Shown here piece by piece: positions 26,481-34,919 of a DNA stretch of 64,000 bases. This DNA comes from CAZUYC01 sp964624475 (GTDB taxonomy: Bacteria; Myxococcota_A; UBA9160; SMWR01). A program made the translations under genes and the position numbers. Positions within the stretch are counted from its first letter, which is position 1; each line of letters begins with the position of its first letter. Where the stretch lies: positions 1 through 64,000 of the forward strand of contig CAZUYC010000013.1 in NCBI GenBank assembly GCA_964624475.1. Direction: 5' to 3'. Below the pieces are notes generated by a model. That model did no database searches. It saw only the letters and a list, made by a program, of their open reading frames with translations, and was not told where the DNA came from.

Positions 26481-27355
26481 CGCCCCCTCGGCAGGTAGAG
26501 CCGCTCCGCCCGCTCGAGCTCGGCCGCGTCCTGGAGCCGGAAGACCTCCTGGACGGACACGATCTCGGGCTCGAGCGGCGCGACCGAGCGCGCTTCGTGG
26601 ATGCGGCGCGCGGCCTGCTGCATCGCCGCGATGCTCGCGCGCAGCAGGTGGTTCGCCCAGATCACCACCGAGACGCCCGCCTGCTCGAAGACCCGCGCCG
26701 GCGTCGCGTAGTACATGGTCGGGACGATCACGACCGGGCAGGTCTGCTGCCACTCGCGCAGGAAGGCCAGGATCTCGTCCGGAGCCGAGAGCTTGCTGTG
26801 GACGAGGATCGCGTCGGCGCCGGCCTGGTGGTACGCCTCGGCGCGCTTCAGCGCCTCGGCGAGCCCCCAGCCGGCGATCAAGGCCTCGACCCGCGCCACG
26901 ACGCAGAAGTCGGGGTCGGATTGCGTGTCCTTCGCCGCCCGGATCTTGCCCGCGAACTCCGCGATCTCCGCCAGCGGCTGCGCCTCGCCGCGGATGAACG
27001 AGTTGGTCTTCGGGAAGAGCTTGTCCTCGATGCACATCGCGGCCACGCCCCGGCTCTCGAGCTTGCGCACGAGGCGTCTCGTGTTGTTGAAGTTGCCGTA
27101 GCCGGTGTCGGCGTCGAGCAGGATCGGGAGCGACGTCGCGTCGGCCATGAACTCGACGACCTCGAGCACCTGGGTCCAGCTCGCCTCGTTGTTGTCGCGC
27201 ACGCCCATGGCCGCCGAGATCGAGAGGCCGGAGCCCCAGAGGCCCTGGAAGCCGGCCTGCTCGGCGATGCGCGCCGAGAGGCCGCTGTGCGCCTCCATCA
27301 GGAACTCGAGCCGATCGGAGTGGAGGAGCTGCTTGAACCGCGTGGTCTTCTTCAT
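26477..27355 (-). CDS. pepM: Phosphoenolpyruvate mutase
   Basis: A 292-residue member of the isocitrate lyase/PEP mutase family, full length. It forms the C-P bond by rearranging PEP to phosphonopyruvate, the first step of nearly all phosphonate pathways. LWGSGLSISA (39-48), DADTGYGN (81-88, Mg-binding Asp) and, decisively, the EDK-x5-NS signature (EDKLFPKTNS, 110-119) that separates PEP mutases from hydrolases and lyases are intact. It sits in the middle of a three-gene operon, overlapping both neighbours by ATGA. No phosphonopyruvate decarboxylase gene is next to it. Confidence 0.93.
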   Translation of the reverse strand: MKKTTRFKQLLHSDRLEFLMEAHSGLSARIAEQAGFQGLWGSGLSISAAMGVRDNNEASWTQVLEVVEFMADATSLPILLDADTGYGNFNNTRRLVRKLESRGVAAMCIEDKLFPKTNSFIRGEAQPLAEIAEFAGKIRAAKDTQSDPDFCVVARVEALIAGWGLAEALKRAEAYHQAGADAILVHSKLSAPDEILAFLREWQQTCPVVIVPTMYYATPARVFEQAGVSVVIWANHLLRASIAAMQQAARRIHEARSVAPLEPEIVSVQEVFRLQDAAELERAERLYLPRGR

Positions 27356-28335
27356 GCCATCCCGTAGCGGCGCAGCCGCGGGGTCGGCTCGGGGAGCTCT
27401 TCCCCGAGGTCGCCCGCGGCGCCTGCGAAGGACTCGATCGCGCGCACGATCTGCTCGCCGATCGCGCGCTGCGAGTCGTGGGTGCTGGCCCCGATGTGGG
27501 GCGTCAGCACAACGTTCTCGAGCCCCGCGAGCGGGGAGACCGCGCCGTCGCCCTCCCGCTCGTGCACGTCGAGCCCCGCGCCGGCGAGCTGCCCGCTCAC
27601 CAGGACCGCATGGAGCGCGCGTTCGTCCACGACGCCGCCGCGCGCGAGGTTCACGAGGAAGGCCCCCCGCTTCATGCGCGCCAGCGCGTCCGCGTCGATC
27701 AAGTGGCGCGTCGAGTCCTGGAGCGGCACGTGCACGCTCACGAAGTCCGAGCGCCGCAAGAGTTCGTCGAGGCTCGTGCGGCGGATGCCCTGGGCGGCCA
27801 GCCGCGCGACGTCCGCCTCGCCCCCGTTCTGGGTGCAGCCGAGCACGCGCATCCCCCAGGCGGCGCCCATCTGCCCGACCATGGAGCCGATGTTGCCCGC
27901 GCCCACGATGCCGAGGGTCTTCTGGTGCAGCAGGTAGCCGGTCATCTCCGGCTTCGCGAAGCGTCCCTGGCGCAGCAGGCGGTCCGCCCGCAGCAGGTTG
28001 CGCGCCAGCGCGAGCATCAGCGCGAAGGCCATCTCGGCCACGGCGCGCGCCCCGGGTCCCGGGATGCGCTCGAAGCGGATCGCGCGCCGCTCGACGGCCG
28101 CGAGGTCGACGTTGTCCATCCCCGACCCCGCGCGCACGATCAGGCGCAGGCGGGCCGCCGCCTCGATCACGGCGGCCGTGATCTGCACGCCGCTGCGGAA
28201 GACGAGGACCTCGCGGTCGGCGATCGCTTCGCGGAGCGTCGGCTCGGGGGCGCCGTGGGCGCAGCTCACCTCGTGGGCGGCCCGCAGGCGCGATTCGGCG
28301 CCCGGATCGATCCGGCTGGCGAGCAGGATCTTCAT
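27352..28335 (-). CDS. D-2-hydroxyacid dehydrogenase, possible phosphonopyruvate reductase
   Basis: A 327-residue NAD(P)-dependent dehydrogenase of the phosphoglycerate dehydrogenase type, short form without the C-terminal ACT domain. GIVGAGNIG (142-150) binds the nucleotide; the catalytic set is Arg232 (NLARGGVVDE), Glu259 and His280 (LTPHIGAST). It is the first gene of the operon with PEP mutase, coupled by ATGA. Because PEP mutase needs a follow-up step to pull its unfavourable equilibrium, and reduction of phosphonopyruvate to phosphonolactate is one known solution, that activity is my inference; 3-phosphoglycerate or another 2-keto acid remain possible. Confidence 0.85.
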   Translation of the reverse strand: MKILLASRIDPGAESRLRAAHEVSCAHGAPEPTLREAIADREVLVFRSGVQITAAVIEAAARLRLIVRAGSGMDNVDLAAVERRAIRFERIPGPGARAVAEMAFALMLALARNLLRADRLLRQGRFAKPEMTGYLLHQKTLGIVGAGNIGSMVGQMGAAWGMRVLGCTQNGGEADVARLAAQGIRRTSLDELLRRSDFVSVHVPLQDSTRHLIDADALARMKRGAFLVNLARGGVVDERALHAVLVSGQLAGAGLDVHEREGDGAVSPLAGLENVVLTPHIGASTHDSQRAIGEQIVRAIESFAGAAGDLGEELPEPTPRLRRYGMA

Positions 28336-28523
28336 CTGCGCTCGAGACCTCCCGTCCGGCCGGCCTCGAAGGGCCGACCCAGCGTACGCGACCGAGTCTT
28401 CAAGGCCGGAGCCACGGCTTGCCGAAGCGGAGTCCGGACGGCCCGCGCGGGCCCACACTCGACGGGTGGGTGGCCCGCACGCGGCGCGGGGTGACCCGAG
28501 GGACGGGAAGAGGGAGCGCGGCC

Positions 28524-29627
28524 ATGAGTGCAACGATCGACTACGACCTGCGCGGCATCGTGGGCGTACGGCTCCTCGACGCGACGCCGGCCGAGGAGCG
28601 GCTGGTGACGCGCCAGCTCGGGCCGATCCGCTCGCGCCTGGACCGGGAGCCGGATCTCGTGATCCGCTTCGTCGAGCGGCTCGCGCTCGCGGGCCCCCTG
28701 CGCCTGCTCGGCGCGGAGGACGTCGGCTACTGCGGGGACGCCTTCGTGGTGCTGCGCGGCAAGCAGAAGTCGCGCGCGCGGGTGCTGCTCCCGCTCGACC
28801 GGGTCGGCGGTCGCTTCGAGATCGTGTGCGAGCGCGGGCTCGCCGCCGTGCCCCATCTCGTCGCCCTCGTGAACCTCACGGCGCTCGCCCGGGGCGCCCT
28901 GCCCCTGCACGCCTCGGCCTTCCTCTGGAACGGGACGGGGGTGCTCACGACCGGCTGGGCGAAGGGCGGGAAGACGGAGGCGCTGCTGGCCTTCCTGACC
29001 GAAGGGGCGGCCTACGTCGGCGACGAGTGGGTGTACCTCGCGGGCGATGGCACGCGCATGTTCGGGATTCCCGAGCCGATCCGCGTCTGGGACTGGCATC
29101 TCGAGGAGGTCCCCTGGCTCGCCGGCCGCGTGCCGCGGGGCGCGCGGGCGCGCCTCGCCGCCCTGCGCGCCGCGGCGGCCGTAACCGGACGGATCGCGGC
29201 GGGGACCGGCAGGGCGGCGGGTCTGGCGCGACGCGCCCGGCCCCTGCTCGAGCGGCAGCGCTACGTCCACGTCCCGCCGCTCGAGGTCTTCGGCGCCGAG
29301 CGCTGCATCGGCGAGGCCGTGCCCGGCAGGCTCTTCTTCGTCGCGACCCACGAGTCGCCGGAGGTCGTCGCCCGGCCGGCCGACCCGGCCGAGATCGCCG
29401 CTCGCATGGTCTTCTCGCTCGGCGAGGAGCGGGCCGACCTGCTCTCCTGCTACCGGAAGTTCCGCTTCGCCTTCCCGGAGCGGAGCAGCGCGCTCATCGA
29501 GGGCTGCGAGGCGCTCGAGCGGGAGATGCTCGCGCGGGCGCTCGGCGGACTCGAGGCCTACGAGGTGCTGCATCCGTACCCGGTCCCGATCCCGGCGCTC
29601 TTCCAGGCGATGAAGGAGCGACTCTAG
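28524..29627 (+). CDS. HPr-kinase-like P-loop protein
   Basis: A 367-residue protein. The segment LPLHASAFLWNGTGVLTTGW (127-146) leading into AKGGKTEALLAF matches the HprK-type Walker A region (GWAKGGKT, 144-151), and DEWVYLAGDG supplies the following acidic strand. HprK-related proteins of this size occur in polysaccharide and peptide-modification clusters, where their phosphoryl acceptor is mostly unknown. The ATG has a GAAGAGGGAG site about 8 bases upstream. Divergent from the phosphonate operon (188 bp between) and followed after 114 bp by the cytidylyltransferase-kinase fusion. Confidence 0.68.
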   Translation: MSATIDYDLRGIVGVRLLDATPAEERLVTRQLGPIRSRLDREPDLVIRFVERLALAGPLRLLGAEDVGYCGDAFVVLRGKQKSRARVLLPLDRVGGRFEIVCERGLAAVPHLVALVNLTALARGALPLHASAFLWNGTGVLTTGWAKGGKTEALLAFLTEGAAYVGDEWVYLAGDGTRMFGIPEPIRVWDWHLEEVPWLAGRVPRGARARLAALRAAAAVTGRIAAGTGRAAGLARRARPLLERQRYVHVPPLEVFGAERCIGEAVPGRLFFVATHESPEVVARPADPAEIAARMVFSLGEERADLLSCYRKFRFAFPERSSALIEGCEALEREMLARALGGLEAYEVLHPYPVPIPALFQAMKERL

Positions 29628-29741
29628 AGCCTCCAGGTGAGGCCTTCTCGACCCGATCCATGGACTTTTCCCCCGGGGGATTGTGACCGGGGTCACCCTG
29701 CCGTGAAGATTCCGCGTCGCTGCTCCGAAGAGACGGTTCGC

Positions 29742-31469
29742 ATGCGCGCCGTCATCCTCTGCGCCGGCCAGGGCCGGCGGCTATTCCCGGAGACCGCGGA
29801 GATCCCGAAGGGGCTCCTCCCCGTGTCCGGCGAGCGCTCGATCCTGGTGCTCCAGCTCGAGGCGCTCGCGGCTTGCGGCGTGCGCGAGGCGTGCGTCGTG
29901 GTGGGCCACGGGGCCGCTCACGTCGAGGCGTTCCTCGCGCGCCGGCCCGTGCCGGCGATCCGGACCACGACGCGCATGAACCCCTTTCACGACGTCTCGG
30001 ACAACCTCGTGAGCTGCTGGCTCGCGCGCGACGCGCTGCACGGGAGCTGCCTGCTCCTGAACGGCGACTCGCTCTTCGAGGCCGAGGTGCTGCGTCGGCT
30101 CCTCGCCGCGCCGCCGGCGCCGATCTGCGTCGCTACGCAGCGCAAGGACGCCTACGACGACGACGACATGAAGGTCGAGCTCGACGCGCGCGGGCGGCTG
30201 CGCGCGATCGGGAAGATCCTGCCCGCGGGTCGCGTCGCCGCCGAATCGATCGGGATCCTGCGCCTGCGCGACAACGGCCCCGCGCGCTTCCGCCGCGCGC
30301 TCGAAGACGCGGTGCGCGGGCGGAGCTCGCGCCGCGCCTACTACCTCGAGGTGATCGACCGGCTCGCCCGCCAGGGCGGCGTCGAGAGCGTCGACGTGAC
30401 GGGGCTCTGGTGGCGGGAGGTCGACTCGCCCTCCGACCTCGCCCTGGCCCGCGAGGAGCTCGGCCGGCGCGGCGCGGCACCCTCGGCTTTGACCGCGAGC
30501 CGCGGGCCCCGGATCGGCGTGCTCAGCAATCTGCGCGCCGGGCGCAGCCACCGGCAGGTCGCGCGCCTGCTGACCCTGCTGCGCGACCACCCGGAGGTCG
30601 CGCACGTCGAGACCTCCTGCGCCGACGCGGTGCCCGAGGCCATTGCGGCCCTCGCCGAGGCGGAGGTCGAGGTCCTGGCCGTCCACGGCGGCGACGGGAC
30701 GCTCCAGCGCACGCTGACGGAGCTCCTCGTCGAGCGGCCGTTCGGCGAGCGCCTGCCCGCCCTGGTTCCGCTGCGCGGCGGCCGCACCAACATGACGGCC
30801 CTCGACATCGGCGCGGGACGCGACCCCGTGCAGGGCCTGGCGCAGATCTTCCGGGCGGCCGCGCGCGGCGAGCTCGCCCGCCGCGTCGTGCGGCGGCGCG
30901 TGGTCTGCGTGGAGCACGCCCCGCAGCGCGAGCGCATCTACGGCATGTTCTTCGGCGCCGGCGTGATCCACCGCGGGATCGAGCTCGCGCACCGGGTCTT
31001 CCTGCGGGGCCACTCGCAGGGCGTCCTCGGCGGCACGCTGGTGACGGCGGGCCTGCTCGCGCGCGCGGCGCTCTGGCGCGACGCGGGGGGGATCCTCGCG
31101 CCGGACAAGATCCACGTCCTTCTCGACGGCGAGCCCCTGGAGCCCCCCGAGCTCACGCTCGCGATGGCGACGACCCTCGACCGCCTCTTCGCGCGCATGC
31201 GCCCCTTCTGGGGACAGGGCCCGGGAGGACTTCGCTTCACGGCGCTCGCCGCCGGTGTGCCGCGCCTCGCGCGCAACTCGCTCGGGATCGTGCGCGGGCG
31301 CCCCGGCCCGCTGGCGCGCGAGGCGGACGGCTACACGAGCCGCAACCTCCGCTCGCTGCGCATGCGCATGGACTGCGGCTTCACCGTCGATGGCGAGCTC
31401 GTCGCGCCGCAGCCCGACCGCCTGCTCGCCGTCTCGGCGACCGAGCCGCTGACCTTCATTCGGGCGTAG
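29742..31469 (+). CDS. Cytidylyltransferase fused to diacylglycerol-kinase-like domain
   Basis: A 575-residue two-domain protein. Residues 1-245 are a nucleotidyltransferase of the LicC/phosphonate-CTP type: LCAGQGRRLFPETAEIPKGL (Lys23), MNPFHDVSDNLVSCW and LLNGDSLF (Asp109). Residues 255-575 are a lipid/sphingosine kinase-like domain: RIGVLSNLRAGRSHRQV, then VHGGDGTLQRTL near 314-325 (the GGDGT nucleotide motif) and GMFFGAGVIHRG. The joined activities, nucleotide activation of a head group and phosphorylation of a lipid, suggest lipid-anchored phospho- or phosphono-compound synthesis. ATG at 29742 places the nucleotide-binding loop at the N-terminus. Its last 14 bases overlap the converging gene at 31456. 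Confidence 0.8.
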   Translation: MRAVILCAGQGRRLFPETAEIPKGLLPVSGERSILVLQLEALAACGVREACVVVGHGAAHVEAFLARRPVPAIRTTTRMNPFHDVSDNLVSCWLARDALHGSCLLLNGDSLFEAEVLRRLLAAPPAPICVATQRKDAYDDDDMKVELDARGRLRAIGKILPAGRVAAESIGILRLRDNGPARFRRALEDAVRGRSSRRAYYLEVIDRLARQGGVESVDVTGLWWREVDSPSDLALAREELGRRGAAPSALTASRGPRIGVLSNLRAGRSHRQVARLLTLLRDHPEVAHVETSCADAVPEAIAALAEAEVEVLAVHGGDGTLQRTLTELLVERPFGERLPALVPLRGGRTNMTALDIGAGRDPVQGLAQIFRAAARGELARRVVRRRVVCVEHAPQRERIYGMFFGAGVIHRGIELAHRVFLRGHSQGVLGGTLVTAGLLARAALWRDAGGILAPDKIHVLLDGEPLEPPELTLAMATTLDRLFARMRPFWGQGPGGLRFTALAAGVPRLARNSLGIVRGRPGPLAREADGYTSRNLRSLRMRMDCGFTVDGELVAPQPDRLLAVSATEPLTFIRA

Positions 31470-32760
31470 GCGCCGCCGCGCCCTCGAGCGCGTCGGCGCC
31501 GACCCGGCGCACCGCGCGCGCGAGCGCCACGACGCCGAGCGCGGTGAGGACGCAGAGCGGCCCCGATTTCGAGAGCGGGACCGCCCACTGGTGCAGGCTC
31601 GGCCAGCTCGCCCAGGTGAGGTCGCCGCGCGCCTCCAGCCAGGCAAAGGGCGTCGGGGCGGCCAGCGCCGCGAGCGCGAGCCAGGCGAGCGCCCGCGCAG
31701 CCCGCGACCGGCCCTCCGCGGCGACGCCCCGCGCGACGAGCAGACCCGCTACGAGTGCAGCGCTGTAGTGGTGCTCCCAGACCTCCTGGTAGGCGAGGAA
31801 GAACGCCGTGAGGACGACCGCCCCCCCGAGCGCGAGCGCGCGGGCCGGCGCGAGCCACGCCGCGAGAGCCGCGGTGCCGAGGACCAGGAGCTGCCACGTG
31901 CGCGCGAGCGGCGCGTAGAGCGATGGCGTCCACGCGACGCCCGCCTCGCGAGCGGCCGCCGTCAGGGTGTAGAGCATCCCGAAGTTTCCGCGCTGGGGCG
32001 CGGGCGAGAGGAGCTCGACGTTCACCCGCGTGAAGCGCTCGAGGTCCGAGGGCGCGGCGAGTCCGTGCGCGAGCGTCGCCGCGGCGAGCCCGCCCGCCGC
32101 GAGCGCCCAGGCCAGGCGCCCCGCGCGGTCGCGGCGCAGCGCCGGGAACAGGGCCAGCGGGAAGAGTTTGAGCGCGGCGGCCGCCGCGAGGAGCCCCCCG
32201 GCGGCGATCCGCGCCGCCGCAGGGCGTGCGCGCTCGAAGAGGAGGAGCGCGGCGCAGGCGAGAGCGGCCGTCGCGAAGGTGAACTGCCCCATGTGGAGCT
32301 CGAGGAAGTACGGCGTGCTCAGCAGCAGGAGCGCGGCGCCGGCCGCCCGCTCGCGCTCGCCCCGCGCCGCGGCCCACCACAGCGCCAGGAAGCCGAGCAG
32401 GAGCGCCTCGTTCGCGAGCCCCCACGCGACCCACGCCGCCCGCGGCGGGAGCAGGGCGAACAGGCGCCCGAGCGTGTGCGCGACGAGCGGCAGGTAGCGG
32501 TAGGCAAAGCCGTAGGGGGGATTGCCGGCCTCCCAGGCACCCGAGTAGGGGGAGCGCCCCGAGCGCACCTGCACGCCGGCGCGGTAGACGGCGAAGAAAT
32601 CGGCGCCGGGGCCGATCCGGTGGACCGTGTCGTTGTAGAGCCCGAAGACGAGCGAGCGGCGCTCCGGCGCGGCGCGGCGCACGTCGAGCGGCTGCGAGAG
32701 GACGGAGGCCACCACAAGGGCGTGCGCGACCGCGACCAGCGCCAGAGCGCGCAGGAGCAT
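31456..32760 (-). CDS. GT87/DUF2029-type membrane glycosyltransferase
   Basis: A 434-residue polytopic protein. The first loop DFFAVYRAGVQVRSGRSPYS and the following YRYLPLVAHTLGRLFALLP match the DUF2029 family of polyprenyl-phosphate mannose-dependent transferases (PimE-like). NPPYGFAYRY and an HMGQFTFATAA segment further support it. ATG at 32760 starts directly at the first membrane helix; GTG at 32829 would add 23 residues, and neither has a strong ribosome site. Divergent from the kinase gene at 32909 and likely part of the same surface-glycan system. Confidence 0.78.
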   Translation of the reverse strand: MLLRALALVAVAHALVVASVLSQPLDVRRAAPERRSLVFGLYNDTVHRIGPGADFFAVYRAGVQVRSGRSPYSGAWEAGNPPYGFAYRYLPLVAHTLGRLFALLPPRAAWVAWGLANEALLLGFLALWWAAARGERERAAGAALLLLSTPYFLELHMGQFTFATAALACAALLLFERARPAAARIAAGGLLAAAAALKLFPLALFPALRRDRAGRLAWALAAGGLAAATLAHGLAAPSDLERFTRVNVELLSPAPQRGNFGMLYTLTAAAREAGVAWTPSLYAPLARTWQLLVLGTAALAAWLAPARALALGGAVVLTAFFLAYQEVWEHHYSAALVAGLLVARGVAAEGRSRAARALAWLALAALAAPTPFAWLEARGDLTWASWPSLHQWAVPLSKSGPLCVLTALGVVALARAVRRVGADALEGAAAPTPE

Positions 32761-32844
32761 CCGCGCAGGATGGATCAGCCGACCGCGGCTCGAAAACCCC
32801 GGCCGGGGAGCGGGTGCCCAGGGCGTCACCTCGGGGCGTCCAAT

Positions 32845-32875
32845 GGCTCCTACTTTGGGGTAGAATCACCCCGTC
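32845..32875 (+). promoter_or_regulatory. Possible promoter/palindrome upstream of kinase 2
   Basis: In the 148-bp divergent spacer before the kinase at 32909 a less GC-rich stretch holds TAGAAT (a plausible -10 hexamer, 32860-32865) inside a small perfect palindrome GGGGT-AGAATC-ACCCC. No good -35 hexamer is seen at 16-18 bp. Weak evidence. Confidence 0.2.
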
Positions 32876-32908
32876 AGCTCAGAAGGGCACGGGAGGCGAT
32901 CGCCGGCC

Positions 32909-33628
32909 GTGATCAGCGTCGCACTCATCGGACCGGATGGCTCCGGCAAGACCACGATCGCGCGTCGGCTCGAGTCGACCCTGCCCATGCGCGCGAAGTA
33001 CCTGTACATGGGCGTGAGCCTCGACTCGAGCGACGCGATGCTGCCGACCACGCGGCTCCTGCGGGCGCTGCGGCGCGCGCGGGGGGCGCGCCCCGACACC
33101 GGCGGTCCCCGCGATCCCCGCGAGCTCGCGGCCCGGCCGCGGAGCCGCTGGCGGCGCGCGGCCCGCGAGCTGCGCGCCTTGCTCGGCCTCGCCCAGCGCG
33201 CGGCCGAGCAGTGGTACCGCCAGGGGCTGGCGTGGTCCTGGCAGTGGCGGGGCTACGTCGTGCTCTTCGACCGCCACTACTTCCCCGACTACTACGCCTA
33301 CGACGTCGCGCCAGGCGACGGCGATCGTCCGCTGCATCGCCGCCTGCACGGCTGGCTGCTCTCCCACGCGTACCCGAAGCCCGAGCTCCTCGTCTTCCTC
33401 GACGCGCCGGCCGAGCTGCTCCACGCCCGCAAGGGCGAGGGCACGGTCGAGCTGCTCGAGCGCCGCCGCCGCGACTACCTGGCGCTGCGGGACGTCGTCC
33501 CCGACTTCGCCACCGTCGATGCGACGCGGCCCGAGGCCGAGGTCGCCGCGGAGGTGGCGGACCTCATCTGCGCGCGCGTCGCCTCGGCCCGGGCGCGCCG
33601 CGCGGCGAGGTCCCGTGGCGGCGCCTAG
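32909..33628 (+). CDS. Thymidylate-kinase-like P-loop kinase (paralogue 2)
   Basis: A 239-residue protein paralogous to the one at 23685: Walker A GPDGSGKTTIARRL (8-21), KYLYMGVSLDSSDA, AAEQWYRQGLAW, LFDRHYFPDYYAYD and DAPAELLHARKGEGTVE are shared with small changes. The Arg-rich insert (about 60-95) is longer. GTG start with a GGGAGGCGA site upstream. The next gene begins 14 bases before its stop. The pair of paralogues marks both ends of the phosphonate/glycan cluster, each placed beside a kinase or ligase gene. Confidence 0.72.
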   Translation: MISVALIGPDGSGKTTIARRLESTLPMRAKYLYMGVSLDSSDAMLPTTRLLRALRRARGARPDTGGPRDPRELAARPRSRWRRAARELRALLGLAQRAAEQWYRQGLAWSWQWRGYVVLFDRHYFPDYYAYDVAPGDGDRPLHRRLHGWLLSHAYPKPELLVFLDAPAELLHARKGEGTVELLERRRRDYLALRDVVPDFATVDATRPEAEVAAEVADLICARVASARARRAARSRGGA

Positions 33629-34913
33629 CGGCTCGCGGCCCGAGGCGGCCCTGGGCGCCGCAGACGCCCGGCTCGCGTCCGCGGCGTCGCCCGCCCGCGG
33701 CCGTGCCGGCGCGACCGTGCTCGTCACGGACGCGGGGCGCGGCTCTGCGCTCGCCTTCCTCCGCTCGCTCGGGCGCGCCGGCTTCCAGGTGATCGCCGCC
33801 GACGCGGACCCGCACAGCCCGGGCTTTCGCTCCCTCCATGCGCACGCACGCGTCGTCTATCCGGATCCGCGCCGAGGGCCGCAGCGCTTCGCCCTCGCCC
33901 TGCGCGACGCGGTGCGCGAGCGAGGCGTGCAGCTCGTCGTCCCCGTCACCGACGAGACCCTGCTCCCGCTCGCGGAGGCGAGGAAGCACTTCGAAGGGCT
34001 CTGCGCGCTGGCGATCCCGGAGCCCGCGGCCCTCGAGGTGGTCGCGGACAAGTGGCGCACGCTCGAGTGGGCGGAGCGGCTCGGGGTCGCGACGCCGCGC
34101 ACCCATCTCGTCCGCACCAGCGCCGAAGCCGTGGCGGCGGCGGACGATCTGCGCGCGCCCTTCGTGCTCAAACCGCGCCGCTCGCGGCTCCTGCACGAGG
34201 GGGGCATCGAGGCCTTCGAGGTCGCGTACGCCCGCGACCGCGAGGAGCTGGCGGCGGCGATGCGCGGATTCGAGGGGCGCTGCGACGTGCTCCTGCAGGA
34301 GTTCGTCCGGGGCAGCGGCGCGGGCGTCGAGGTGCTGGCGGACGCGGGGCGCCCGCTCGCGGCCTTCCAGCACCGCCGCCTGCGCGAGCTGCCCGTCCAC
34401 GGCGGCCGCAGCTCGCTGCGCGAGAGCACCCCCCTCGATCCCGCGCTCTACGAGGCGGCGCTACGCCTGCTCGGCGCCCTCGAGTGGACCGGCCTCGCCA
34501 TGGTCGAGTTCAAGCTCGCCGAGCACGGCCCCGTCCTGATGGAGATCAACGGACGCATCTGGGGCTCGCTCCCCCTGGCCGTACACAGCGGCGTGGACTT
34601 CCCGCGGCGGCTCGCGGAGCTCTACCTGGTCGGGCGTCCCGGTCCGGAGGCGGCGGCCGCGACGAGCTACCCGAGCGGGGTGCGCGTGCGCAACCTCGAG
34701 CTCGAGCTCAAGTGGATCGCGTCCGTGCTCCTCGGCCGGCGGCGCTACCCCTTCCTCCCGAGCCCGCGCCGCCGCGAGGTATTCGGCGCGCTGGCGAGCC
34801 TCTTCGATCCGCGCATCCGCTCCGACGTGCAATCGCTCGCCGACCCGGCCCCGGGCTTCGTCGAGCTCGGGAGGATCGCGAGAGCCGCCGTGAGCCGGTC
34901 CCGGAGCCGCTAG
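33615..34913 (+). CDS. ATP-grasp ligase-like protein
   Basis: A 432-residue protein. After a Pro/Ala-rich N-terminus of about 35 residues comes VLVTDAGRGSALAFLRSLGR (pre-ATP-grasp Rossmann part), then VVADKWRTLEWAERLGVATP, FVLKPRRSRLL, VLLQEFVRGSG and MVEFKL...VLMEINGRIWGSLP with the Glu and Asn metal ligands. This is the carB-like/D-aspartate-ligase-like ATP-grasp type. GTG at 33615 overlaps the end of the kinase gene by 14 bases. It is a different subfamily from the ligase at 25218. Inferred role: adding an amino acid or amine to the cluster product. Confidence 0.75.
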   Translation: MAAPSGSRPEAALGAADARLASAASPARGRAGATVLVTDAGRGSALAFLRSLGRAGFQVIAADADPHSPGFRSLHAHARVVYPDPRRGPQRFALALRDAVRERGVQLVVPVTDETLLPLAEARKHFEGLCALAIPEPAALEVVADKWRTLEWAERLGVATPRTHLVRTSAEAVAAADDLRAPFVLKPRRSRLLHEGGIEAFEVAYARDREELAAAMRGFEGRCDVLLQEFVRGSGAGVEVLADAGRPLAAFQHRRLRELPVHGGRSSLRESTPLDPALYEAALRLLGALEWTGLAMVEFKLAEHGPVLMEINGRIWGSLPLAVHSGVDFPRRLAELYLVGRPGPEAAAATSYPSGVRVRNLELELKWIASVLLGRRRYPFLPSPRRREVFGALASLFDPRIRSDVQSLADPAPGFVELGRIARAAVSRSRSR

Positions 34914-34919
34914 TTCGCT

